From: Acidisoma sp. PAMC 29798
Lineage (GTDB): Bacteria; Pseudomonadota; Alphaproteobacteria; Acetobacterales; Acetobacteraceae
Assembly: GCF_030252425.1 (NCBI RefSeq)
Contig: NZ_CP126994.1
Coordinates: 2,108,001 to 2,172,000, forward strand
Direction: 5' to 3'
DNA: 64,000 nucleotides
Made by a program: the position numbers and the translations under genes. The number at the start of each line of letters is the position of its first letter. Position 1 is the first letter of the stretch. Below are positions 33,325-40,714 of the stretch, one piece after another. Below the pieces are notes generated by a model. The model made no database searches, had not been told where the DNA came from, and saw only the letters and a program-made list of their open reading frames with translations.

Positions 33325-33569
33325 TCAAATGTCTGTTATGAAGGCATTGATACATCTCATCCCGCAACTTGACCATGAAAATTTCCAATGTAATCTGACG
33401 GTTCCTCTACGCATAAGGCACACCTTGGAAATGGTCTCACCTTGTAGTTAGTCTCAATTTGCTTGTGTCCATACCCGTCGGTCGCTATCGACTGAAAGCA
33501 TTACCAACAGCGACGCGGCAACACTCATAACCTATGCTACCTGTTCCAGGGCTGACACGCATTCTGAAA
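33325..33569. other. AT-rich right flank and promoter region of the island
   Basis: About 245 bp with no convincing open reading frame. It must hold the promoter of the minus-strand pair and the 3' end of the VOC gene's transcription unit. Composition is still AT-rich up to roughly 33540 and then returns to the GC-rich background, so the right boundary of the acquired segment is probably here. No terminal repeat was found. Confidence 0.5.
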
Positions 33570-34448
33570 CTACGCCTCTGCAAACTCCACCACCACTCCA
33601 TGCGCGGCGGTGGGTGCCACAACGAGCGACGTCTCCACCTTCCGATACGCCACCCTGTTCGCGCGCAACACAGCCTCCGCCACGGCGAGATCACCGACCT
33701 CCACCCGATACGCCCGGAACCGAGGCAACTCCCCAGCACCCGATCCCGCCAACTCGGGAAACCGTTCCGCCAAGCGCGAAGGCGTCATCACCGTGATCCG
33801 GTCCGAGGCATCGCCCACCGTCATCACCGCCTCGTCGCCGCCCACAACACCACCCGTCAGCCGCGCGAGAAACGCTTCATGCGCACGCGGCACTTCCGCT
33901 GACAGCACAATTTCGGTCAACCGCACCGCCCCGTTCGCATGCGCCTGATAGTCGCTCTTCCAGAACAGCTCTGGGGCATGCCGTTGCTGGCAAGTAAAGA
34001 ACGACACATCAGGCATCGCCACATCGGTCACGAAGGCCAGCGAGAACCCTACCCGTGCGATACTTCCATCCGGCAGTGTCGCATCCCGGCCGAAATCGAC
34101 GGGCGCGTAGGTCGTGAGCCCCTTGGCGCGGAATTCCGCGACATCGGCGCGCGCGTCATCTCCCGCGAAAACGAGCATCGACATCCCCTCGCCATGGCGC
34201 CGCATAAACGCGGCACTTTCGGCCGCGAAGCTAAACCGTTCAGGAAAGTCATGCGGCGGAATGGCCGCCGCATCGTTCAGCGCGAGGAGTTCCAGAAAAT
34301 TTCGCCCCGCGAATTGCACCAGGGAATTGCGCGTGCCGAAGGGGTGGATGGCCGGCGGCGTCAGTGTAAAGCCGAGGTCTCGGTAACTCTGCCGCGCCCG
34401 CTCCAGATCGTCCACGCAGAGCACGATGTGATCCAGCGTTCTGGCCAT
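33570..34448 (-). CDS. VOC/glyoxalase-like protein (Glyoxalase_3 type)
   Basis: 292 aa. Starts with the vicinal-oxygen-chelate strand TLDHIVLCVDDLERARQSYRDLGFTLTPPAIHPFGTRNSL, with a candidate metal His at residue 7. Next come NFLELLALN, a central region SFFTCQQRHAPELFW found in this subfamily, and a C-terminal betaalphabeta unit (RAYRVEVGDLAVAEAVLRANRVAYRKVE) ending HGVVVEFAE. Likely a metal-dependent isomerase, dioxygenase or hydrolase; substrate unknown. It restarts GC-rich DNA to the right of the AT-rich island. Confidence 0.85.
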   Translation of the reverse strand: MARTLDHIVLCVDDLERARQSYRDLGFTLTPPAIHPFGTRNSLVQFAGRNFLELLALNDAAAIPPHDFPERFSFAAESAAFMRRHGEGMSMLVFAGDDARADVAEFRAKGLTTYAPVDFGRDATLPDGSIARVGFSLAFVTDVAMPDVSFFTCQQRHAPELFWKSDYQAHANGAVRLTEIVLSAEVPRAHEAFLARLTGGVVGGDEAVMTVGDASDRITVMTPSRLAERFPELAGSGAGELPRFRAYRVEVGDLAVAEAVLRANRVAYRKVETSLVVAPTAAHGVVVEFAEA

Positions 34449-34455
34449 GAAGCGG

Positions 34456-34725
34456 CTAGCTCTTGCTCCCGAGCTTCAGCCAGTCCCGCAAAGCCGCGTT
34501 CATCCGGCTCTGCCAACCCTCACCGCTGCCACGCAGCGCCGTCAGGACATCGGCATCGAGACGCACCGTCACCTGTTGCTTCGTCACCTCAAGCCGAGGC
34601 CGGCCACGGCGGATCAAGGTTTCGCCGTTGTACCAATCGGCATGATCAAAATAATCCGCCGTCAATTCCGGAGCGTCATCCGGATCAACCCAGTCGCTTT
34701 CGCCATTCTGAGGCTTCTCGCTCAT
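34456..34725 (-). CDS. brnA: BrnA-family antitoxin
   Basis: 89 aa. Acidic N-terminus (WVDPDDAPELTADYFDHADWYNGETLIRRGRPR) followed by VTKQQVTVRLDADVLTALRGSGEGWQSRMNAALRDWL, the BrnA ribbon-helix-helix pattern. Overlaps the 3' end of the toxin gene by 41 nt, as is usual for brnT-brnA. It should bind BrnT and repress the shared promoter. Seven nt separate it from the VOC gene start. Confidence 0.9.
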   Translation of the reverse strand: MSEKPQNGESDWVDPDDAPELTADYFDHADWYNGETLIRRGRPRLEVTKQQVTVRLDADVLTALRGSGEGWQSRMNAALRDWLKLGSKS

Positions 34726-34957
34726 GACACGTCCTCATTGAAATAATGCGCCGGGTCCCATCCCGCGGCGTCCAAACCACGACCACCATACGGCCACGCA
34801 AAACGCCCGCCGTGATAAATCGAGGCTCACCGTAATCCCGCTTCAGATCGCGCTCGACCGCGTAATCCCCGGCGAAAACCTCCACGGCATCGGCGAAATC
34901 CAGCCCTCGCTCCAGAAGCGTCCTTAGACGTTTCGCGGAATCGAAGGTGATCTCCAC
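34685..34957 (-). CDS. brnT: BrnT-family ribonuclease toxin
   Basis: 90 aa, GTG start. The BrnT fold appears as ITFDSAKRLRTLLERGLDFADAVEVFAGDYAVERDLKRDYGEPRF, then GVLRGRMVVVVWTPRDGTRRIISMRTCHEREASEWRK. The RIISMRxAxxxE end is diagnostic; its Arg and His/Glu residues belong to the RelE-like catalytic surface. The N-terminal WDxxKxxxNxxKHG of many homologues is replaced by FDSAKRLRTLLERG. First gene of the module, preceded by an inverted repeat. Confidence 0.88.
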   Translation of the reverse strand: MEITFDSAKRLRTLLERGLDFADAVEVFAGDYAVERDLKRDYGEPRFITAGVLRGRMVVVVWTPRDGTRRIISMRTCHEREASEWRKRLG

Positions 34958-34971
34958 TATTTAATGTAGTG
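34955..34971 (-). promoter_or_regulatory. Inverted repeat over the brnT start (probable BrnA operator)
   Basis: CACTA (34955-34959) and TAGTG (34967-34971) are inverted around an AT-rich 7-nt centre; the left arm includes the GTG start codon of brnT. On the minus strand ATTAAAT between the arms could form a -10 box, so the transcript may start almost at the initiation codon. Autorepression by BrnA would fit. Confidence 0.5.
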
Positions 34972-34994
34972 TCATTAAAGCGGCGCGGCAAGAC

Positions 34995-36545
34995 TTAACT
35001 CCGCGCTTCCGCCTCGCCATACGTGCCGGGCGGGGGCGTGTCCGCATCAACATGCTCCAAAGCCGCGAGGGCCATGATCCGCTCCTCGGACGCATCTTCG
35101 AAGGCGATTTCCCCCGCCATCATGCCGGACCGCATGACCAGGATGCGGTCGGAAATCGTCAGCACCTCGGGCAGGTCGCTGGAAATGACGAGGATGGCCA
35201 GCCCGTCCCGCGCCAATTCGCGCATGAGGGCGTAGATCTCGGCCTTGGTGCCCACGTCCACGCCGCGCGTTGGCTCGTCCACGATCAGCACACGCGGCTT
35301 CGTCGCCAGCCACTTTGCCAGCACAACCTTCTGCTGATTGCCACCCGACAATAACCCGACGAGCTGCTCGATCGAGGGCGTCTTGATGCGGAAGCGGTCG
35401 ACATAGGTGTCGATCATGCGCGCCTCCGCGCGGGGCCTCACGACATTCGCATTCGACAATTGGCCGAGGCCCAGTGCGGCGAGGGAGACATTGGCGCCAA
35501 CGCCCATGCCAAGCACGAGGCCTTGCAGTTTGCGGTCTTCCGGCACCAGGCCGAGGCCGAGGCGCATGGCGTCCTTGGGCTTGCGGATGCGCACCTCCTG
35601 GCCGGCGATGCTGATGGTGCCGCTGGCCGCTGGCGGCGCGCCGAAGATGCCCAGCGCAGTCTCAGACCGACCCGCGCCGATGAGACCGGCGAGACCCACG
35701 ATCTCTCCCTCGCGCAGATCGAAGGAAATGTCGTGGTAGCGTTTATTGTCCGTCAAGCCGCGCACGGAAAACACCACAGGTCGGCCGGCGGAATTGGGTT
35801 TCACGCGCTGCACACCGGCGAGATCGCGCCCGACCATGAGGCGCACGACCTCATCCTGATCGGTTTCGTCCAGGCGCATGGTGCGCACGTGTCGCCCGTC
35901 CCGCAGCACGGTCACGTAATCGCAATTCGCGAAAACCTCGCGCATGCGGTGGGAGATATAGAGGATGGTCACGCCGCTCGCCCGCAAGTCATGCACCACG
36001 CGGAACAGCAGCAGCGTCTCGGTCTCCGACAGGCTCGATGTCGGCTCATCGAGAATGAGCAGGCGCGGCTCATGCACAAGAGATTTGCAGATTTCGATCA
36101 GTTGCTGTTGGGCGATGGTGAGTTCACCCAGCCGCTGGTCGGGATCGATGGCAATGCCCATGCGGCTCAGTGCCGCCGTGGTCTTGGCGCGCAGGGTTGC
36201 GCGATCCACCAACACGCCGCCGAGCCGGGGCTCGACACCGAGAAAGACATTTTCGGCGACCGACATATTCGGCGCCAGCATCAGTTCCTGAAAGACGATG
36301 GAAATGCCCTTGGCGGCGGCATCGCGCGTGCCCGACAGGGTCAGCACATTCCCATCGAAGATCAGCCGGCCGGAATCGGGGCGCAGCGCGCCCGCGATCA
36401 CCTGCATCAAGGTCGATTTGCCGGCGCCGTTCTCGCCCATGATGGCATGGACGGTCCCGGCCTCGACATGGAAGGTCACATCCCGCAGCGCCTGCACACC
36501 GGGGAAGCCCTTCGAGATGGATTCCACGGTGAGCAGAACGGTCAT
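34995..36545 (-). CDS. Ribose-type sugar ABC transporter ATPase (RbsA/MglA family)
   Basis: 516 aa with two ABC modules, as in all CUT2-class importers. Module 1: GENGAGKSTLMQVIAG Walker A, VFQELMLAPNMSVAENVFLG, LTIAQQQLIEICKSL, LLILDEPTSSLSE. Module 2: GLIGAGRSETALGIFG (degenerate Walker A, normal for this class), VPEDRKLQGLVLGM, LLSGGNQQKVVLAKWL, VLIVDEPTRGVDVGTK. Last gene of the permease, binding-protein, ATPase operon, separated from the binding-protein gene by a repeat-rich 134 bp. Sugar not determined. Confidence 0.95.
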   Translation of the reverse strand: MTVLLTVESISKGFPGVQALRDVTFHVEAGTVHAIMGENGAGKSTLMQVIAGALRPDSGRLIFDGNVLTLSGTRDAAAKGISIVFQELMLAPNMSVAENVFLGVEPRLGGVLVDRATLRAKTTAALSRMGIAIDPDQRLGELTIAQQQLIEICKSLVHEPRLLILDEPTSSLSETETLLLFRVVHDLRASGVTILYISHRMREVFANCDYVTVLRDGRHVRTMRLDETDQDEVVRLMVGRDLAGVQRVKPNSAGRPVVFSVRGLTDNKRYHDISFDLREGEIVGLAGLIGAGRSETALGIFGAPPAASGTISIAGQEVRIRKPKDAMRLGLGLVPEDRKLQGLVLGMGVGANVSLAALGLGQLSNANVVRPRAEARMIDTYVDRFRIKTPSIEQLVGLLSGGNQQKVVLAKWLATKPRVLIVDEPTRGVDVGTKAEIYALMRELARDGLAILVISSDLPEVLTISDRILVMRSGMMAGEIAFEDASEERIMALAALEHVDADTPPPGTYGEAEARS

Positions 36546-36570
36546 GCGAGGTCCTCTACGAGTAACACAC

Positions 36571-36645
36571 CGTCATCCCCGGACTTGATCCGGGGATCCA
36601 TGGGCGCCCAAAGTGTGGATCCGCGGATCAAGCCCGCGGATGACG
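36571..36645. repeat. Large inverted repeat between ABC transporter genes
   Basis: Two 30-nt arms, 36571-36600 and 36616-36645, are imperfect inverted copies: the left is CGTCATCC, CCGGACTTGATCCGG, GGATCCA and the right, read on the minus strand, is CGTCATCC, GCGGGCTTGATCCGC, GGATCCA. Changes inside the stems are compensatory, so each arm keeps its own hairpin as well as pairing with the other. The GGACTTGATCC core is a common intergenic repeat in alphaproteobacteria. Confidence 0.8.
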
Positions 36646-36682
36646 TGATAGCAAGGCCGCGATTCCGCGGGCTATCACGTCA
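36641..36682 (-). other. Stop-codon hairpin after the sugar-binding-protein gene
   Basis: TGACGTGATAGC (36641-36652) and GCTATCACGTCA (36671-36682) form a perfect 12-bp stem enclosing CCGCG/CGCGG. On the minus strand the stem begins with the TGA stop codon of the binding-protein gene. No T-tract follows, so it is more likely a 3'-end mRNA stabiliser or partial attenuator within the operon than a full terminator. Confidence 0.65.
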
Positions 36683-37636
36683 CTTCTTCGCCATGAACGC
36701 ATCGACATTCGATGCGCTCACAACGTCGGTGCCGGTGTCGGTGATCGGCGGAACCGTGCCGCCCTGCGTCAGCGTGTTCAGCTCATCGATCGAGCCGGTG
36801 CCCATGGCGTAGGGGCGCTGGCCGACGAGCGTCGTCGCATAGCCTTCCTTGAGCAGCTTCAACTGCGGCAGCAGCGTGTCAAAGGACACGACGACAAACT
36901 TGCCGCTTTGGATATCGGCCTTGCGGCTCTTCAGCGCGCGGGCATAGGCTGCGGGCGCGAACATCGGCCAGCCGCCGGAGTAGAAGATGCCGTCCAGATG
37001 CGGGTATTTGGACAGGATGTCCTGGATCACCTGCACCGCCTGGTTGGAATCGTCATTGCAGGAATAGGGCGAACCCGAGACTTCCTTGAAGCTGGCGCCA
37101 AGCTTGGACTTGAAGCCGGAAATGCGGTCATTGAGGTTGGCCGCAGACAGGCCGCCCGTCAGCACGGCATAGGTGCCGCCATTCGGCAGGGCCTTGGCGA
37201 AAGCGTCCCCTGCCGTGGCGCCGGCGCTCGCGTTATTGGTGCCGACGAAGGCGATGCGCTTGGAGGTCGGGGCATCGGAATCGAAGGTGATGACCGGAAT
37301 GCCGGCCTTCAGCGCGGCGGCGATCACGTTCTTGATCGAGTCCGGGTTGTTCGGCGCGACCGAAATGCCGGCGACATGCTTGGTGATGAGGTCACGCATG
37401 ATGCTGATCTGCGCGGCATCGTCGAGCTGCGACGGGCCGGTGAATTCGCATTTGGCGCCAATCTTGGCGGCTTCAGCCTCACAGCCCGTCTCGGCATCTG
37501 CATAGAAGGGAATGCCGAGCGCCTTGGGTACCAGGGCGAAGGTCTTTTCTGCGGCGCGGGCATGCATCGCGCCGACGCTCATCAGGCCTAGGCCCATGGT
37601 CATGACGGCCGCAGTCGTCAGCAGGATCTTTTTCAT
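36680..37636 (-). CDS. Periplasmic sugar-binding protein of ribose-type ABC importer
   Basis: 318 aa. Signal peptide MKKILLTTAAVMTMGLGLMSVGAMHARAA, then a type I periplasmic binding fold: FALVPKALGIPFYADAETGCEAEAAKIG, ITKHVAGISVAPNNPDSIKNVI, GIPVITFDSDAP, AFVGTNNASAGATAGDAFAKAL, and a late LVGQRPYAMGTGSIDEL block. This order is typical of RbsB-like proteins. GGGAGAA precedes the ATG. The permease gene ends 54 nt upstream; the ATPase follows after strong hairpins, so the binding protein may be made in excess. Confidence 0.94.
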   Translation of the reverse strand: MKKILLTTAAVMTMGLGLMSVGAMHARAAEKTFALVPKALGIPFYADAETGCEAEAAKIGAKCEFTGPSQLDDAAQISIMRDLITKHVAGISVAPNNPDSIKNVIAAALKAGIPVITFDSDAPTSKRIAFVGTNNASAGATAGDAFAKALPNGGTYAVLTGGLSAANLNDRISGFKSKLGASFKEVSGSPYSCNDDSNQAVQVIQDILSKYPHLDGIFYSGGWPMFAPAAYARALKSRKADIQSGKFVVVSFDTLLPQLKLLKEGYATTLVGQRPYAMGTGSIDELNTLTQGGTVPPITDTGTDVVSASNVDAFMAKK

Positions 37637-37690
37637 GGATAGTTCTCCCTTGGGGATGTTGTCGAATGGAAGTTTCGTGTGCAGGCACGG

Positions 37691-38686
37691 TTAGCGCGTT
37701 CGCCAGAACCCTTTCCTGAGCTGATCGATGAACACCGCCAGCACGATGACGGAGCCGACGAACACGCCTTGCCAATAGGCATCCGTGCCGAGCAGCACGA
37801 GGCCGTTGCGCAAAACCTCGAGGATCACCGCACCGATGAAGACGCCGAGGATGGTGCCCTCGCCGCCCGTGAGATTGGTGCCCCCGATGACCGCCGCCGC
37901 GATGACACTCAGCTCCTTGCCGAGCCCTTGGTTGGAAATCGCGGAGGAGAGGTAACTGACTTCGATGATGCCCGCGAGACCGGCGAGCACGGCCGAAATC
38001 ACATAGACGCTGATCTTCAGGCGATCGACTTCAAGTCCGGTCAGCCGCGCGGCGCGTTCATTGCCGCCGATGGCATAAAGCTGGCGGCCGTACACGCTGC
38101 GGGTCAGCACCAGACTCGCGATCACCGAGAGCACCAGAAAGACGATGAAGGGATTGGGCAGGCCGAAAGTCTGGCCGCCGCCGAGGTTGAAGAAAGGGCT
38201 GTCATCGGGCCGGAAGCCGTCGATGGAATGGCCGCGCGTGATGACGAGGGCGAGGGCACGCGCGATGCTCATGGTCGCAAGCGTCGGCACGAACGGCGGC
38301 ATGCGCAGCTTCGTCACGCACAGGCCGTTGAACAGGCCGAACAAGCCCGCAATGACCAGGGCGATGGCGCAGGCCGGAATGGTGCCCATGCCGGTGTTCA
38401 TCAGCGCGGCCGAGGCGACCGCCGTGAGGCCCCAGACGCTGCCGACCGAAAGGTCGATGCCGCCGGTGATCATCACCATCGCCTGGCCGAGCACGACGAT
38501 GCCGACAAAGGAGAAGTTGCGCGAATCGTTGAGCAGGTTGTTCGGCGTCGCAAAGTCTGGCGCGAAGATCGAAAGCCCCACGACCATGATCAGCAATGCC
38601 ATGACGATACCGGTCTCGCGCGAGCGGAAGACGCGGCTCACGAAGGACCGTTGAACCCGGCCACCACTGGGCTGAACCGCACTCAT
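37691..38686 (-). CDS. Ribose-type ABC transporter permease (RbsC family)
   Basis: 331 aa, about eight to ten membrane helices starting at residue 27 (GIVMALLIMVVGLSIFAPDF). Signatures: VVLGQAMVMITGGIDLSVGS (the BPD_transp_2 motif), NGLCVTKLRMPPFVPTLATMSIARALALVITRG, YAIGGNERAARLTGLEVDRLKISVYVISAVLAGLAGI, AAVIGGTNLTGGEGTILG. It is the first gene of its operon, an unusual position since the binding protein normally leads. The region upstream (38687-38945) must contain the promoter. Confidence 0.95.
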   Translation of the reverse strand: MSAVQPSGGRVQRSFVSRVFRSRETGIVMALLIMVVGLSIFAPDFATPNNLLNDSRNFSFVGIVVLGQAMVMITGGIDLSVGSVWGLTAVASAALMNTGMGTIPACAIALVIAGLFGLFNGLCVTKLRMPPFVPTLATMSIARALALVITRGHSIDGFRPDDSPFFNLGGGQTFGLPNPFIVFLVLSVIASLVLTRSVYGRQLYAIGGNERAARLTGLEVDRLKISVYVISAVLAGLAGIIEVSYLSSAISNQGLGKELSVIAAAVIGGTNLTGGEGTILGVFIGAVILEVLRNGLVLLGTDAYWQGVFVGSVIVLAVFIDQLRKGFWRTR

Positions 38687-38945
38687 GCGATCCCGCCGCC
38701 GTCTTGGCTCGGTGTGCGACTATTCTTCGTCAATGAAACCCCTCCCCGTCACTCTGTACTGCCCGGGGTTTCATCCCACGGTGGATTTCTTCAGTCCGCG
38801 AACTGCGCCACGGTATGCATCACGGTATAGCGGCAGAACGGATGGCGGCAAGCCCGTAACAATGAAGCGGCCGGTCAGAGTAAACAGAACAAAATTCGGG
38901 GACGCGCACAGATGAGCGAAAGTCGCCTGGCGTATCGTCTCGTCG
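38687..38945. other. Intergenic region between cobS end and ABC permease start
   Basis: 259 bp with no convincing reading frame in either direction. It has to serve as terminator region for the leftward cobS transcript and promoter region for the leftward ABC operon. I see no B12-box (the riboswitch is elsewhere), no strong inverted repeat with a T-tract and no clear operator. Confidence 0.4.
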
Positions 38946-39704
38946 CTAAAACACCATCGCCACAAGAACGAGCAGCACCACGCATTCCGTGAGCTGCTCA
39001 GCCGCGCCGAGGGTGTCGCCCGTATAGCCGCCGAGCATCCGCCGCCCGAGGGCGGCCATGCCGAAGACCACCACCACCGCCCCGATGACCGCCGCGAGAG
39101 CATGATGCGGCGTCACGAGCAGGAGGCAGACCAGGGCGGCGATCAGCCAGCCGGCGCCGATGCGCGCGCGATCGGGCACGCCGAGGCTCGCGGCCAATCC
39201 GTTCGCCCGCGCGGCGGCTGACAGCAGCAGCACGCCGGGCATGGCGGCGCGGCCCAGAACGGCCGCCGTGATCAGGATCGCCGCCACCACGCGGGGCTCG
39301 GCGATTTGCGTGATCGTGAAGACGCGCAGGCCGACGGAGCCGATCAGCGCCAAGGCGCCAAAGCTGCCGATGCGGCTGTCCTTCATGATGGCGAGCCGCC
39401 GCTCGGGCGTGGCGCCACCGCCGATGCCATCGGCGGTATCGGCCAAGCCGTCCTCATGCAGCGCCCCGGTGATCGCGGTCATCGCCAAGACGGCCAGCAA
39501 GGCGCCGATCAGGGGCCAGAGATGGCAGCGCAGGGCGAGGGCGTAGACGCCGGCACCGATGGCACCGACCACCAGGCCGACCAGCGGCCAGACCCAGATG
39601 GAACGGCCCAGCGGCGAGCCCTGAATGCCGCGCGGCATCGGCAGTCGCGTCAGCAGGCCGAAGCCCGCGATCAGATCGGCCCGCGCCTCCTGCCAGCGGA
39701 TCAT
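38946..39704 (-). CDS. cobS: Adenosylcobinamide-GDP ribazoletransferase (cobalamin synthase)
   Basis: Last step of the nucleotide-loop assembly: joins AdoCbi-GDP with alpha-ribazole (phosphate) in the inner membrane. ATG 39704 (MIRWQEARADLIAGFGLLTRLPMP) overlaps the cobT stop by 4 nt. 252 aa. Polytopic. LTRLP at the N-terminus, ALHEDGLADTADGIGGG with conserved acidic residues, SRIGSFGALALI, and GYTGDTLGAAEQLTE are all standard. Named cobV in the aerobic-pathway literature. Last of the cobA-cobB-cobT-cobS unit. Confidence 0.96.
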   Translation of the reverse strand: MIRWQEARADLIAGFGLLTRLPMPRGIQGSPLGRSIWVWPLVGLVVGAIGAGVYALALRCHLWPLIGALLAVLAMTAITGALHEDGLADTADGIGGGATPERRLAIMKDSRIGSFGALALIGSVGLRVFTITQIAEPRVVAAILITAAVLGRAAMPGVLLLSAAARANGLAASLGVPDRARIGAGWLIAALVCLLLVTPHHALAAVIGAVVVVFGMAALGRRMLGGYTGDTLGAAEQLTECVVLLVLVAMVF

Positions 39705-40714
39705 GAGCCGTCTGCCACGCCGGCTTCGGCGAATGTCGCCATGCCCGCGTGACAGGCGAGTGCGGAACGCAGGAGATTGACGGCGAGCGTCGCGCCCGAG
39801 CCCTCCCCCAGGCGCATGTCGAGGTCGAGAAGCGCGGGGCGGTCGAGAATGCGAACAAGGCGCCGATGCCCGGCCTCGGCCGAAACATGGCCGATGAGGG
39901 TGTGATCCAAGCCACCCGGCATCAGCTTGGCAAGCGCCGCGGCCGCGGCGGAGCAAACGAAACCATCGAGCAGCACGGGAATGCTGTGGCGCCGCGCAGC
40001 GATGGTGGCGCCCAGAATGGCCGCCGTCTCCCGCCCACCCAGGCGGCGGGCGACTTGCCAAGGATCGGCGAGGTGATCGGCATGCAGGGCGAGCGCCCGG
40101 TCCACCACCGCCGCCTTGCGAGCGACGCCTTCGGCATCCAGGCCGGTGCCGCGCCCGGCCCAATCGGCCCCCGTGCCACCGAACAGCGCGGCGGCCAGCG
40201 CCGCCGCCGCCGTGGTATTGCCGATCCCCATTTCACCGAGGCACAGCAGATCGGTGCCCGGCACCACGGCATCGAACCCGGCATTAACCGCCTTGAGGAA
40301 CTCGCCCTCGGTCATCGCCGGCTCTTGCGTGAAGTCGGCGGTCGGCTGGTCGAGGGACAGCGGCACGACGGAGAGCTTGGCTCCGGCGATGGCCGCGATC
40401 TGGTTGATGGCGGCACCGCCGGTCTGGAAATTCGCCACCATCTGCACGGTGACCTCGACGGGAAAGGACGAAACGCCCTGCGCCGTCACGCCATGATTGC
40501 CGGCAAAAATGACGACATCGACCTGGTCGAGCCGCGGCATGTCGCGCCGCTGCCAGCGGGCCAGCCAACCGACCACCTCCTCCAGCCGGCCGAGGCTGCC
40601 GGGCGGCTTGGTCAGCCGCGCCTGCCGCTGCGCCACGGCATCGGCCGCCGCCTCATCAGCACCGGGCAGGCCGTGGAGCAGATCGGAGAGGTGATTGAAG
40701 CGGAGCGTGGTCAT
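39701..40714 (-). CDS. cobT: Nicotinate-nucleotide--dimethylbenzimidazole phosphoribosyltransferase
   Basis: Makes alpha-ribazole phosphate from dimethylbenzimidazole and nicotinate mononucleotide for the lower ligand. 337 aa. Signatures: LTKPPGSLGRLEEV, VVIFAGNHGVTAQGVSSFP, GGAAINQIA, LLCLGEMGIGNTTAAAALAA, VLLDGFVCSAAAAAL and GHVSAEAGHRRLVRIL; the catalytic Glu is in the segment after GEGSGATLAV near the C-terminus. Named cobU in aerobic nomenclature. Touches cobB by 1 nt and overlaps cobS by 4 nt. Confidence 0.96.
   Translation of the reverse strand: MTTLRFNHLSDLLHGLPGADEAAADAVAQRQARLTKPPGSLGRLEEVVGWLARWQRRDMPRLDQVDVVIFAGNHGVTAQGVSSFPVEVTVQMVANFQTGGAAINQIAAIAGAKLSVVPLSLDQPTADFTQEPAMTEGEFLKAVNAGFDAVVPGTDLLCLGEMGIGNTTAAAALAAALFGGTGADWAGRGTGLDAEGVARKAAVVDRALALHADHLADPWQVARRLGGRETAAILGATIAARRHSIPVLLDGFVCSAAAAALAKLMPGGLDHTLIGHVSAEAGHRRLVRILDRPALLDLDMRLGEGSGATLAVNLLRSALACHAGMATFAEAGVADGS

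Noticed and set aside
38687-38945. Second cobalamin riboswitch near cobS
   Set aside because: No B12 box or GCCACTG element on either strand; cobS also ends rather than starts here.
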